In this document: piece by piece, positions 55,590-64,000 of the stretch
Numbering within the stretch: position 1 is the stretch's first letter
How the letters are laid out: every line of letters starts with the position of its first letter
Assembly (NCBI RefSeq): GCF_041021955.1
Contig: NZ_CP158375.1
Coordinates: 3,708,501-3,772,500, forward strand
Direction of reading: 5' to 3'
DNA length: 64,000 nt
From: Caulobacter sp. 73W
GTDB taxonomy: Bacteria > Pseudomonadota > Alphaproteobacteria > Caulobacterales > Caulobacteraceae
The notes under the pieces: model-generated
Seen by the model: only the letters and a program-made list of their open reading frames with translations
Database searches by the model: none
What the model was told of the DNA's origin: nothing
Translations under genes and position numbers: made by a program

Positions 55590-57128
55590 TTAGTCCTTCG
55601 GCGCGCCGATGGCCTGCGCCTCGGTCGGCGGGGCGTCGGGGTCCGTTTCCGGAACATCGACGATGCCGCGGCCCACATGGCTGTTGCGGAAGCCGTACGC
55701 GAAGTACAGCAGCAGGCCGATGCCCGACCACACCGGGAACACCAGCTTGGCGGCCGGCGGCAGGAACATGAACAGCACGATGCAGCCGATGCCGGCCACC
55801 GGGGCCACGATCCACACCAGCGGAGCGCGGAACGGACGGTGACGGTTCGGCTCGCGGATGCGCAGCAGGACCACCGTGATCGACACCGCCAGGAAGGCGA
55901 ACAGCGTGCCGGAGTTCGAGATGTCCGCCAGCGAGCCGACCGGGAAGAAGGCCGCCGCGACCATCACGCCCACGCCGGTGACCATGGTCACCACGTGCGG
56001 CGTCTTGAACTTCGGGTGCACCTTGCTCAGCACGGCCGGCAGCAGGCCGTCGCGCGACATCACGAAGAACAGGCGGGTCTGGCCGTAGACCATCATCAGG
56101 ATGACCGAGGGCAGGGCCAGGAAGGCGGCCAGGCCCAGCAGGTTGCCGATCGACGGATAGCCGATCTCGCGCAGGACGTGCGCCAGGGCTTCCTTAGAGC
56201 AGACCAGCGGCTGCTGGGCGCCGGCGGCGATGCTGGCGCACTGATCGGCCAGGGCGCGGGAGCCCGGAGCCAGGTGCGTGCCGTCAGCGGCGAACAGCGG
56301 TTGAGCGCCATAGGCGCCGATCGCGCCGCTGGCGACCAGGATGTAGAAGATGGTGCAGATGACCAGCGAGCCGATCAGGGCCAGCGGGACGTTGCGCTGC
56401 GGGTTCTTGGTCTCTTCGGCGGCCGTCGAGACGGCGTCGAAGCCCACATAGGCGAAGAAGATCGAGGCTGCCGCCCCGATGACCCCCGGCGTGCCCAGCG
56501 GCGCGAACGGGGCGAAGTTCTCCTGCTTCATCAGCGGCAGGGCCAGCACGATGAACAGGGTCAGGGCCGTCACCTTGATGGCGACCAGGACGGCGTTGAC
56601 CGTGGCGCTCTCGGTGGTGCCGACGACCAGCAGGCCGGTCACGGCGGCGGCGATGACGACCGCCGGCAGGTTGATGATCCCGCCCGCATAGGGGCCGTTG
56701 GCCAGGGCGGCGGGTATGACGACGCCGATGGAGTTCTCAAGCAGACCGACCAGATAGCCCGACCAGCCCACCGCCACGGCGCTCGCGGCCACGGCGTATT
56801 CCAGGATCAGGGCCCAGCCCACCAGCCAGGCGATGAATTCGCCCATGACCGCGTAGGAGTAGGTGTAGGCGGAGCCGGAGACCGGCACCATCGAGGCGAG
56901 CTCGGAATAGCAGAGCGCGGCGACCGCGCAGACGAAACCGGCGATGATGAAAGAGATCAGCATGCCCGGGCCGGCCTTTTGGGCCGCTTCGGCGGTCAGC
57001 ACGAAGATGCCGGTGCCGATGATCCCGCCGATGCCGAGCAGGGTGAGCTGGAACAGACCCAGCGAGCGATGAAGCGACTTCTTCTGTGCGGTCGCCAGAA
57101 TCGCGTCGAGCGGCTTAACGCGCCACAT
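55590..57128 (-). CDS. APC-family amino acid permease
   Basis: 512-residue transporter with about 12-13 transmembrane helices. The APC fold is seen from LGLFQLTLLGIGGIIGTGIFVL (helix 1 with the GIGGIIGTG unwound site), SYAVMGEFIAWLVGWALILEY and FFAYVGFDAVSTAAEETKNPQRNVP, which fits the cationic/YfnA-like subgroup. A large periplasmic loop (about 300-350) carries two Cys. ATG 57128 follows GGAGGAAAT directly. Substrate is an amino acid; which one is not clear. Confidence 0.9.
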   Translation of the reverse strand: MWRVKPLDAILATAQKKSLHRSLGLFQLTLLGIGGIIGTGIFVLTAEAAQKAGPGMLISFIIAGFVCAVAALCYSELASMVPVSGSAYTYSYAVMGEFIAWLVGWALILEYAVAASAVAVGWSGYLVGLLENSIGVVIPAALANGPYAGGIINLPAVVIAAAVTGLLVVGTTESATVNAVLVAIKVTALTLFIVLALPLMKQENFAPFAPLGTPGVIGAAASIFFAYVGFDAVSTAAEETKNPQRNVPLALIGSLVICTIFYILVASGAIGAYGAQPLFAADGTHLAPGSRALADQCASIAAGAQQPLVCSKEALAHVLREIGYPSIGNLLGLAAFLALPSVILMMVYGQTRLFFVMSRDGLLPAVLSKVHPKFKTPHVVTMVTGVGVMVAAAFFPVGSLADISNSGTLFAFLAVSITVVLLRIREPNRHRPFRAPLVWIVAPVAGIGCIVLFMFLPPAAKLVFPVWSGIGLLLYFAYGFRNSHVGRGIVDVPETDPDAPPTEAQAIGAPKD

Positions 57129-57298
57129 ATTTCCTCCAGAGGTCCCCACGGCTCCCCCAGAGCCGCTTCGTGATTGTCCGTCCCGCGTCTGCGGGCTCAG
57201 GGTTGGCGCGACCGTGGCGGCTTGCCCGCCCCCGGTCAAGCGGCAAGCATGACGGCGCCCCGCTTGGCGTGGGGGCGGGGGCCGTTTACAGGGCGGGC

Positions 57299-59740
57299 AT
57301 GCTTCCGATTGAAGAGGTATTGCCGAGATTGCAGGCGACGCTGCGCGATACATGCGCCGCCGTGCTGGTCGCCCCCCCGGGAGCGGGCAAGACCACCCGC
57401 GTCCCCTTGGCGCTTCTGGACCAGCCCTGGGTCGGCGACGGCAAGATCATCCTGCTGGAGCCGAGGCGACTCGCCGCCCGCGCCGCCGCCGAGCGCATGG
57501 CCCAGAGCTTGTCGCAGCCGGTGGGCGAGATCGTCGGCTATCGGGTGCGCCTGCAGTCCAAGGTCAGCGCCAGAACCCGCATCGAGGTGGTGACCGAGGG
57601 CGTCTTCACCCGGATGATTCTGGACGACCCTGGCCTGGACGGCGTCGCCGCCGTGCTGTTTGACGAGTTCCACGAACGCAGCCTGGATGCTGATCTCGGC
57701 CTCGCCCTGGCGCGCGACTCACAGGGCCTGCTGCGCGACGACCTGCGCGTGCTGGTGATGTCCGCCACTCTCGACGGCGCCCGCATCGCCGCCCACCTGG
57801 GCGACGCGCCGATCGTCGAGAGCGAGGGCCGGATGTTTCCGGTCGAGACCCGCTATCTCGGCCGCGACGATCGCCTGCGCCTCGAAGAGCGCGTCGCCCG
57901 CGCCGTGGAGCGCGCGCTGCAGGAGGAGGGCGGCTCCGCCCTCGTCTTCCTGCCGGGGCAGGGCGAGATTCGCCGCGTCGAGACCCTGCTGAGGGAGCGC
58001 CTGCGCCGCCCCGACGTCGATGTCGCGCCGCTCTACGGCGCCCTCGATCCCGCCGTGCAGGACCGCGCCATCGCGCCCGCCGCGCCGGGGCGACGCAAGG
58101 TCGTGCTGGCCACCTCCATCGCCGAGACCTCCCTGACCATCCAGGGCGTGCGCGTGGTCATCGACTGCGGCCTGGCCCGCGTGCCGCGCTTCGATCCCGC
58201 CAGCGGCCTGACCCGCCTCGACACCGTGCGTGTCAGCCGCGCCGCCGCCGACCAGCGCCGGGGCCGCGCCGGCCGTACCGAGCCCGGCGTCTGCTACCGC
58301 CTGTGGGACGAGGCCGAGACCCGCGCCTTGCCCGCCTTCGGCCGGCCGGAAATCCTGGAGGCCGACCTCTCCAGCCTCGCCCTCGACCTCGCCCGCTGGG
58401 GCGCGCGCAATCCCGAGGGCCTGACCTTCCTCGACGCCCCGCCCGCCGCCGCCTTCAACGAGGCGCGCTCGCTGCTTCGCCGCCTGAACGCCCTGGACGA
58501 CGACGGCGCCCTGACGTCGCACGGGGAGCGCCTGGGCGACCTGCCGCTGGCCCCGCGCCTGGCGCACATGATCCTGCGGGCCGCCGCCTCGGGCCAGGCC
58601 GACCGCGCCGCCCTGATCGCCGCCGTGCTCAGCGAGCAGGCCCTCGGCGGCCGAGACGTGGACCTGCGCCATCGCCTGGAAGCCGTCGGCCGCGACAACG
58701 GTCCCCGCGCCCGCGACGCCAAGACCCTGGCTGCGCGCTGGGCCAGGGCCGCCGGCAAGGCCTCCGGCGCCGAACCCCTCGACGACGCCCTGCTGTTGGC
58801 CGAGGCCTATCCCGAGCGCGTCGCCCGCGCCCGCGGCCCGGCGGGCGAGTTCCAGCTGGCCAACGGCAGGGGCGTCTATCTGGAGGCGACCGACGCCCTG
58901 GCGCGCGAGAAGTGGCTGGCCGTGGGCGAACTGGGCGGCGGCGACGCCCGCGACCGCATCCTCCTCGCCGCGCCCCTGGACGAGACCGCCCTGCGCGAGG
59001 CCTTCGCCGACCGGCTTGTGGCCGAGGACCGCCTGGAGCCCGACGCCAAGGGCCGCGTCCGCGCCCGCCGTCTGCTGCGCCTGGGCAAGCTGGTGGTCGA
59101 GGAGCGGCTGATCGAGAAGCCCGACCCCGCCATGATCGCCAAGGCCCTGATGGACAAGGTGCGGGGCGAGGGGCTCTCGGCCCTGAAATTCGGCGAGGCG
59201 TCGGACGCCTTCCGCGCCCAGGCCGCCTTCCTGCGGGCGCTGGACGAGACCTGGCCCGACCTGTCCGACGCGGCCCTGGTTGAACAGCTCGACGACTGGC
59301 TCGCCCCGCTGCTGGCCGGCAAGTCATCCCTGTCCGACCTGTCCGACCATGCCTTGGCCGACGCTCTCAAGACCCTGGTCCCGTGGGACGTGCAGCGCCG
59401 GATGGACGCCGCCGCGCCGTCCCGCTGGACCGCGCCCACCGGAAACAACTTCCGCATCGACTATGCGGCCGAGGGCGGCCCCCGCGTCGATGTCCGGGTG
59501 CAGGAGCTGTTTGGCCTGTCCACCCATCCGGCCGTCGGCGGCGGCCGCGTGCCCCTGACCCTGGCCCTGCTGTCGCCAGCCCACCGCCCGATCCAGATCA
59601 CCAAGAACCTGCCCGGCTTCTGGGCTGGTTCATGGAAGGCGGTCAAAAGCGAGATGAAGGGCCGCTACCCTCGCCACGTCTGGCCCGACGACCCGACGAA
59701 CACGGCGCCGACGGCGAGAGCGAAGCCGCGCGGGACATAG
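57299..59740 (+). CDS. hrpB: ATP-dependent helicase HrpB
   Basis: 813-residue DEAH-type helicase. Motif I APPGAGKTT, Ia LEPRRLAAR, II DEFHERS (DEFH in place of DEAH, normal for HrpB), III MSATLDG, V TSIAETSLTI, VI QRRGRAGRTEPG; then winged-helix, ratchet and the HrpB-specific C-terminal region ending FWAGSWKAVKSEMKGRYPRH. About 800-850 residues is usual. RNA helicase, cellular role unclear. ATG 57299 chosen: sequence before it is poor coding and overlaps the permease promoter. Confidence 0.93.
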   Translation: MLPIEEVLPRLQATLRDTCAAVLVAPPGAGKTTRVPLALLDQPWVGDGKIILLEPRRLAARAAAERMAQSLSQPVGEIVGYRVRLQSKVSARTRIEVVTEGVFTRMILDDPGLDGVAAVLFDEFHERSLDADLGLALARDSQGLLRDDLRVLVMSATLDGARIAAHLGDAPIVESEGRMFPVETRYLGRDDRLRLEERVARAVERALQEEGGSALVFLPGQGEIRRVETLLRERLRRPDVDVAPLYGALDPAVQDRAIAPAAPGRRKVVLATSIAETSLTIQGVRVVIDCGLARVPRFDPASGLTRLDTVRVSRAAADQRRGRAGRTEPGVCYRLWDEAETRALPAFGRPEILEADLSSLALDLARWGARNPEGLTFLDAPPAAAFNEARSLLRRLNALDDDGALTSHGERLGDLPLAPRLAHMILRAAASGQADRAALIAAVLSEQALGGRDVDLRHRLEAVGRDNGPRARDAKTLAARWARAAGKASGAEPLDDALLLAEAYPERVARARGPAGEFQLANGRGVYLEATDALAREKWLAVGELGGGDARDRILLAAPLDETALREAFADRLVAEDRLEPDAKGRVRARRLLRLGKLVVEERLIEKPDPAMIAKALMDKVRGEGLSALKFGEASDAFRAQAAFLRALDETWPDLSDAALVEQLDDWLAPLLAGKSSLSDLSDHALADALKTLVPWDVQRRMDAAAPSRWTAPTGNNFRIDYAAEGGPRVDVRVQELFGLSTHPAVGGGRVPLTLALLSPAHRPIQITKNLPGFWAGSWKAVKSEMKGRYPRHVWPDDPTNTAPTARAKPRGT

Positions 59741-59749
59741 ATGCGTCCG

Positions 59750-61087
59750 CTATTGGTTTAGCAGGGCCTCGATCGCGGCGCGCGGATGGAGCGGATCGTT
59801 CGGCAACGGCCGATCCGGTGTCAGATAGATCGGCTTCGCCGAGCCTGAAGGCCGGTCCAACACGAAGCGCGGGTAGGACACGATGAGGCCGCTCCCAGGC
59901 AGTTTCAGGGTTCTCACCCCACCCGTCTGACGCGTGCGAACCGCTTCGCCTGCGCCGTACAGCGCGCCGAAGCCGTAGTCTTGGACGACATTGGAGAAAA
60001 GGACCGCTGACGAGTAGGTGAGGGGGCCGATCAGGACGTCCACTTCCCTCTCGAAACGCAGCGGTTCTGACGCCGGCGGCGTGGTCGCTGTCTCGATAGC
60101 GCCGCTAATGATCTGACCCTTAACCTGGCCGGGCGCGCGCGGCTCCAGGACGCGCGCCAGATAGGTTGAGCCGTGCTTGTAGGGGCGCGTGGCGATGTAC
60201 GGCAGGACGCCGTCTTTCCAAAAGTCGTCATCGCCGCCGCCATTCTCCCGAATGTCGATCACCAGACGATCAGCACCGGCCGCCTTGACCTGCTCGAAGC
60301 AGGTCTGGGTGAAGGCCAGGAACCGCTGCTTGTCGCTCCACTGGAACGCCTTGATGGTCAGAACCGCGCCGCGCGGTGTGATCTCGCACTGGAAAAGGCG
60401 ATCGAAGTCGGCGTCCTGCCGCAAGATGACAGGTGTCTGCGAACTGGCGGCGATCCGCATTGCATGGCCGCCTTCCAGATGAAGATCGAACCCGGCAGGG
60501 GTTCCATAGACCTTGGCGTAGAATAGCCACCAGCGTTGTGAGACAAGTGCGGCTCTCATGCGCGGCGTGTCGCCGTGCGCCAGCCCCAGAAGGCGTTTTG
60601 CGACCTCATCGGCGCTTGTGCCGTTGATCCGCGCGATCCGCTTGCCGGCCAGGGCGCTTGGCGCTCCGCCGAGTTCAGAGACGATGCGCAGCCGACCCAG
60701 CTCATCGACGGTGACCTCGAATGGGAAATAGGTCGTCCCATTCGCTAGGGCGCTTACGCTCTGCGCGCGCCAGTCGGGCAGGCCGATCATCACATGGCCA
60801 TCCGCCATAACCGGATTAAGCCGCGCCATCGTCGCCCACGCTTCGGCCTGGGTCATGGGGTGATCGAGGTCGCGTTCAATCTTCGCCGCCGCCGCGCGCA
60901 GATCGCGGGGCGCGACGGAATGGGCCAGATCAGGATGCGTCTCCTCGATCGTCTGCGTGGCCAGCCTCAGATCCGCCCTTAGAGCCTCTGGTGCGATGAG
61001 CGGCGGGCTTTCGGCCTGACTCCCGGCTGTGAGCAAGAGGCTCAGAGCGAGGGCGGGCAGCAGCCGCTTGAGATGGGCGGATTTCAT
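59750..61087 (-). CDS. secreted S41 family (tail-specific-like) peptidase
   Basis: 445-residue exported protein, signal cut after GSQAE. A cap region (about 25-130, ETHPDLAHSVAPRDL) is followed by a beta domain and an S41 core (about 240-440): VIDIRENGGGDDDFW, and LIGPLTYSSAVLFSNVVQDY with the likely nucleophile Ser in TYSSA. A PDZ domain is not obvious. AGGAG lies 5 bases before ATG 61087. Divergent from a regulator across an 82-bp gap holding a 16-bp perfect inverted repeat, so probably its target. Confidence 0.82.
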   Translation of the reverse strand: MKSAHLKRLLPALALSLLLTAGSQAESPPLIAPEALRADLRLATQTIEETHPDLAHSVAPRDLRAAAAKIERDLDHPMTQAEAWATMARLNPVMADGHVMIGLPDWRAQSVSALANGTTYFPFEVTVDELGRLRIVSELGGAPSALAGKRIARINGTSADEVAKRLLGLAHGDTPRMRAALVSQRWWLFYAKVYGTPAGFDLHLEGGHAMRIAASSQTPVILRQDADFDRLFQCEITPRGAVLTIKAFQWSDKQRFLAFTQTCFEQVKAAGADRLVIDIRENGGGDDDFWKDGVLPYIATRPYKHGSTYLARVLEPRAPGQVKGQIISGAIETATTPPASEPLRFEREVDVLIGPLTYSSAVLFSNVVQDYGFGALYGAGEAVRTRQTGGVRTLKLPGSGLIVSYPRFVLDRPSGSAKPIYLTPDRPLPNDPLHPRAAIEALLNQ

Positions 61088-61118
61088 GTAACTCCTGGGC
61101 GCGGCGTCTTGCGCCACA

Positions 61119-61161
61119 CGACTCTTGTTGAAATACTTCTATCAAATTTCAACAAGAGTCG
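61119..61161. promoter_or_regulatory. operator: perfect 16-bp inverted repeat between divergent genes
   Basis: CGACTCTTGTTGAAAT (61119-61134) and ATTTCAACAAGAGTCG (61146-61161) are exact complements with an 11-base spacer. It occupies half of the 82-bp gap between the S41 peptidase and the ArsR-like regulator and ends 8 bases before the regulator ATG, overlapping its leader. Probable autoregulatory binding site; it would also fold as a strong hairpin in either transcript. Confidence 0.7.
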
Positions 61162-61169
61162 AGGGGGCG

Positions 61170-61745
61170 ATGACCCACCGATTGGTTCGAGACCCCGCCC
61201 AGGTTCGGCTGCTCAGTTCCCCGGCGCGCCAGGAGATCGTCGATACCCTGTCCGCCTTGGGCGGGGAGGCCAGTGTCGCGAGCTTGGCTGATGAACTGGG
61301 GCGACCGGCGGACGGGCTCTACTATCACCTGCGCGCGCTGGTCGCCGGCGGGCTGGTCGAAGAGGTCAGGGCTTCAGAACAGGAGGAGCGCAGGTTCCGC
61401 TTGGCCGGGGCGGGAGAGGGACCGCTGCGGCTGGCCTATGATCTGGGGCCGGAGGGCAATGCAGCCGAACTGGCCCTGTTCGCTCAGGCGATGCTGAAGA
61501 TCGCCCACTCGGACTTCGAGGCTGCGCTGACCTGCGACCCCACGGTCGCAGGAACGCGGCGAGAACTTTGGGCTTCCCGCAACAAGGGCTGGCTGAGCGA
61601 GGCCGATTTGAGTGAGGTTGTGACGCTTCTGGAGCGGTTGAGCTCCATCACAAGCCAACCCCGCGCGCCTGGGCGAGATCGCCTGATGAGCGTCTCCTTC
61701 TGCGTCGCGCCTTTGGTTGTCCGCGCCAAGCGTCGTGGGACGTGA
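61170..61745 (+). CDS. ArsR-like winged-helix transcriptional regulator
   Basis: 191-residue regulator. The N-terminal winged HTH (about 10-85) shows LLSSPARQEIVDTLSALGG, ASVASLADELGRPADGLYYHLRALVAGGLVEE, matching the HTH_20/ArsR type. The C-terminal half is a helical effector or dimer region (ALFAQAMLKIAHSDFEAAL, LSEADLSEVVTLLERL). No CxC metal motif. ATG 61170 follows GAGGGGG; the longer frame from 61125 runs through the palindrome. Likely controls itself and the divergent S41 peptidase. Confidence 0.78.
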   Translation: MTHRLVRDPAQVRLLSSPARQEIVDTLSALGGEASVASLADELGRPADGLYYHLRALVAGGLVEEVRASEQEERRFRLAGAGEGPLRLAYDLGPEGNAAELALFAQAMLKIAHSDFEAALTCDPTVAGTRRELWASRNKGWLSEADLSEVVTLLERLSSITSQPRAPGRDRLMSVSFCVAPLVVRAKRRGT

Positions 61746-62192
61746 CCTTTCCTTTCCTGTGAACCGGCGAGGAAGAAGGCGAACTGATCCACTCCCTCAC
61801 ACACCTCCCGTACTCTTTGCCCACCCCGTCGCATGGGAGGGCTAGGCCGGCGATCCGAAGGGCGGCGGGCTGTGGTCGAGCGGGTAATCGTCGGCGGTCG
61901 AGAGGCCGTTGGGGTGAGGATGAGGGACGTAAGGTCATCCATCGGACGGCGTCGTCGCGCCTCCGCCCGTCCAGGGGCCGCCGGGAGTGAAGGGCCTAAG
62001 ACGTCCGTGCGCTCCCCCGCTGGTACAACGATCGCGCGGAGCATCCCACTTCGTCGAAACGGTATTCGCTATCCAATCGCCCCGGGCGAAGCCCCGGACG
62101 CTCCGCCGCCCTTCCAACCTTTCGGGTACTGGCCCGAGAGAGCGCGGAGCCATGTCCACCTCTCCCATCGAGGGAGAAGGAGGCCCCGGAAC
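61746..62192. other. gene-poor intergenic stretch with repeat-like hairpins
   Basis: About 450 bases with no supported gene; the frames that cross it are low-complexity Arg/Pro/Ser translations. It contains a small hairpin TCTCCC-ATCGA-GGGAGA at 62161-62177 and CCCCGGGCGAAGCCCCGG near 62085, the kind of dispersed intergenic repeat common in caulobacterial genomes. It may hold terminators of both convergent flanking genes. Confidence 0.4.
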
Positions 62193-62570
62193 CTAAGCGG
62201 CGTCCGCCTTCCGGTCGAACTCCGCCCGCGCCAAGTCCATCTGCGCCTGGTTGGCGTGCGCCCATTGGCCCAGGGCGGCGACCGGCTCCTTCAGGGATTG
62301 CCCAAGGGCGGTCAGCTCGTACTCCACGCGCGGCGGCACTGTGGGGAACACCGTGCGGGTCACCAGTCCGTCGCGCTCCAGGTTGCGCAAAGTCAAGGTC
62401 AGCATGCGCTGCGAGATGCCGTCCACCATCCGCTTCAGCTCGTTGAACCGGCGCGGGCCGTCGGCCAGCAGCATGACGATCAGCACCGTCCACTTGTCGC
62501 CGATCAGGGACAGGACGTCGGTCACCGGGCGGCAGGCGGAGGGGGAATAGGAAAGATTGTTTGTCGTCAT
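62193..62570 (-). CDS. HxlR-family transcriptional regulator
   Basis: 125-residue winged-helix protein. CRPVTDVLSLIGDKWTVLIV, GPRRFNELKRMVDGISQRML and LTLRNLERDGLVTRTVFP are the HxlR hallmarks; one Cys (Cys13 in SACRP) sits where redox-sensing HxlR/YodB-type regulators carry theirs. ATG 62570 begins MTTNNLSYSP. Divergent from azoR, its probable target, like the YodB-AzoR pairing in Bacillus. Confidence 0.87.
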   Translation of the reverse strand: MTTNNLSYSPSACRPVTDVLSLIGDKWTVLIVMLLADGPRRFNELKRMVDGISQRMLTLTLRNLERDGLVTRTVFPTVPPRVEYELTALGQSLKEPVAALGQWAHANQAQMDLARAEFDRKADAA

Positions 62571-62783
62571 GGAACGCGGCTTTTCGGACAGGCGGGAAAA
62601 GTAACTTAGGAACAAATCCAGCCTACTCAAGGGTTTGGCTCGACGCCAGGCGGGCACATCCATGTGACTGGGGCTCAAACCTGTGCCCCAGCACCAGATT
62701 TGTGCGTTCTTGTGGGGTGAAAGGAGGCGCCCTTAATCGGCAGCAGGCTCGGTTACCGATCCGATCAAAAGGAAGGTTCTCCA
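62571..62783. promoter_or_regulatory. shared control region of HxlR regulator and azoR
   Basis: 213-bp divergent gap. Two dyads are visible: CACATCCATGTG (62655-62666) and CTGGGGC...GCCCCAG (62668-62674 / 62685-62691). Either may bind the HxlR protein. AAAGGAAG lies shortly before azoR as its ribosome site. No gene inside. Confidence 0.4.
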
Positions 62784-63374
62784 ATGACTCTGCTGCATAT
62801 CGACTCCTCGATCCTGGGCGACAATTCCGTCAGCCGTCAGGTCTCCGCCGCGGTCGCCACCGCGATCACCAACGACGCGCCGGCGACCCAGGTGGTTTAT
62901 CGCGACCTCGCCGCCGATCCGCTGCCGCACCTCAGCGGCGCGCATCTGGGCGGCGTCGCCCCGCAGGCCGAACTCGACGCCGGCGCCCTGGCGCTGGAGC
63001 AATTCCTGGCCGCCGACACGGTGGTCATCGGCGCCCCGATGTACAACTTCGCCATCTCCAGCCAGCTGAAGGCGTGGCTCGACCGCATCCTCGTGGCGGG
63101 CAAGACCTTCCGCTACGGCCCCAACGGCGTCGAAGGCCTGGCCGGCGGCAAGCGGATCATCGTCGCCCTGTCCAAGGGCGGCTACTACGGCGACGGTCAG
63201 CCGGCCGCCGGCATGGATTTCCAGGAGCCCTACCTGAAGGCGATCTTCGGCTTCATCGGCATCCACGACGTGGAGTTCGTCCGCGCCGAGGGCATCGCCG
63301 TCGGCCCTGAACAGCGTGAGCAGGGCATTGCTTCCGCCCTGGCCTCGGTCACGGAACTGAAGCGCGCGGCCTAG
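62784..63374 (+). CDS. azoR: FMN-dependent NADH-azoreductase / quinone reductase
   Basis: 196-residue flavodoxin-like reductase. [21 protein letters not shown] is the FMN phosphate loop, [19 protein letters not shown] the isoalloxazine/dimer site, and [16 protein letters not shown] the family segment after it. Two-electron reduction of quinones and azo compounds, protecting against electrophile stress. Divergent HxlR regulator suggests induction by quinones or diamide. Confidence 0.92.
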   Translation: MTLLHIDSSILGDNSVSRQVSAAVATAITNDAPATQVVYRDLAADPLPHLSGAHLGGVAPQAELDAGALALEQFLAADTVVIGAPMYNFAISSQLKAWLDRILVAGKTFRYGPNGVEGLAGGKRIIVALSKGGYYGDGQPAAGMDFQEPYLKAIFGFIGIHDVEFVRAEGIAVGPEQREQGIASALASVTELKRAA

Positions 63375-63427
63375 TCTCCGCCGCGCCGGTCGTCATCTCC
63401 TCGACGACAGACTTTGGAGACCTGAGC

Positions 63428-64000
63428 CTAGGTGGCGGCGTAGATCATGATCCCCGTCGCCACCGACAGGTTCAGGCTGTCAGCCCGCCCGCGCATGGGG
63501 ATTTTCACGTTCACGTCGCAGGCGGCGGCCAGCTCGGGCGGCAGGCCCTGCTGTTCGTTGCCCATCAAGATCAGGGACGGCTTGCGGTACTCAGCCGTCC
63601 GGTGATCGACCTGCGCGGTCAGCAGGGTGCCAACCACCGACCCCGGCCAGGTCTCGCGGAAAGCCAGGAACTGCTCGATGCTCGCCTTGGCGATCTTCAC
63701 CGCGAAGATCGAGCCCATGGTCGCCCGCACCGCCTCGACCGAGAAGGGGTCGCAGCAGTCGCCCACCAGGATCACCCCGCCGCAGCCGGCGGCGTCCGCC
63801 GTACGCACGATGGTGCCCAGATTGCCCGGATCACGCACCGCCTGCAGCGCCACCCAGCAGGGCGCGCTCTGGGGCTCCAGCGCGTCCAGCTCGGCGAAGG
63901 TCTGCTTGAACACCGCCACCACCGCCTGCGGATTGTCGCGGCGGCTGACCTTTTCCAGGATCTCGCGGTTGACCTCGATCACCTCGCCGCCGGCCTTGCG
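63428..64000 (-). CDS. TrmH/SpoU-family RNA 2'-O-methyltransferase, 5' end outside window
   Basis: The C-terminal 190 residues of a SPOUT methyltransferase; the frame stays open to base 64000 (RKAGGEVIEVNRE), so the N-terminal part is missing. Motif 1 DPGNLGTIVRTADAAG, motif 2 LILMGNEQQGLP and motif 3 IPMRGRADSLNLSVATGI form the knotted SAM site and are intact. Target is a tRNA or rRNA nucleotide; which one cannot be told without the N-terminus. Confidence 0.92.
   Translation of the reverse strand, partial: RKAGGEVIEVNREILEKVSRRDNPQAVVAVFKQTFAELDALEPQSAPCWVALQAVRDPGNLGTIVRTADAAGCGGVILVGDCCDPFSVEAVRATMGSIFAVKIAKASIEQFLAFRETWPGSVVGTLLTAQVDHRTAEYRKPSLILMGNEQQGLPPELAAACDVNVKIPMRGRADSLNLSVATGIMIYAAT

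Noticed and set aside
61833..62609. 258-codon plus-strand frame
   Set aside because: Antisense to the HxlR gene and the repeat-like gap; Arg/Gly/Ala-rich with no motif.

Overview
The window is high-GC, gene-dense alphaproteobacterial chromosome. The overall character (a cbb3 oxidase cluster of rhizobial/caulobacterial type, several TonB-dependent receptors, TAT-exported pectin and mannan enzymes, a bacterial GH47 mannosidase of the kind described from Caulobacter K31, a KGG stress protein, many ATGA overlaps) points to Caulobacter or a close relative (Caulobacterales). This is an inference from gene content, not from a marker gene.

Layout. 1-8122: a tight cbb3-oxidase operon, ccoN(partial)-ccoO-ccoQ-ccoP followed by the assembly genes ccoG-ccoH-ccoI-ccoS and a Crp/Fnr-type regulator. 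8204-13371: a TAT-exported LamG protein, a small convergent unknown gene, a TonB-dependent receptor with its own terminator, and a secreted PHP-type phosphoesterase. 13368-17675: a CBS-GGDEF-EAL protein and a membrane PQQ glucose dehydrogenase. 17740-19469: ilvE preceded by a small unknown gene, a rho-independent terminator and a 44-residue leader peptide with tandem Val-Val-Ile-Ile codons, i.e. a candidate transcription attenuator. 19554-26736: a pectin/mannan block with a PL10-type pectate lyase and DUF4861 protein on one strand, GH43 and a rhamnogalacturonan acetylesterase on the other, divergent from a shared control region with two LacI-type palindromes 43 bp apart, then a GH47 mannosidase. 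26774-29851: two soluble PAS proteins (one a Cys-less LOV-like domain, one a chemoreceptor) and two small membrane proteins.

29939-40533 is a vitamin B12 block: cobU, then a cobalamin riboswitch (perfect B12 box) leading btuB-cobC-btuF-btuC-btuD-cbiB-cobQ-cobT-cobS. It covers uptake and the late steps (cobyric acid, aminopropanol arm, nucleotide loop) and no corrin-ring genes. 41031-43298 encodes a single protein joining an EgtB-type sulfoxide synthase to an EgtD-type histidine methyltransferase. 43391-47559 holds an ABC-F ATPase and small housekeeping or unknown genes. 47571-51738 has a GH130 enzyme, a two-domain GT4 glycosyltransferase with an uncertain, possibly frameshifted start, and a mini-operon of a 52-residue proline-rich protein and a KGG stress protein. 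51881-54758 is an EF-hand protein and a two-component system. 54837-59740: MBL hydrolase, APC amino-acid permease, HrpB helicase. 59750-61745: a secreted S41-type peptidase divergent from an ArsR-like regulator across a perfect 16-bp inverted repeat. 61746-62192 is gene-poor. 62193-63374 is a divergent HxlR regulator/azoreductase pair, and a TrmH-family methyltransferase runs off the right end.

The most unusual items are the ilvE attenuator with its unknown first gene, the EgtB-EgtD fusion, the twin LacI-type operators, the 16-bp palindrome, and the overlapping small ORF at the 5' end of the GT4 gene.
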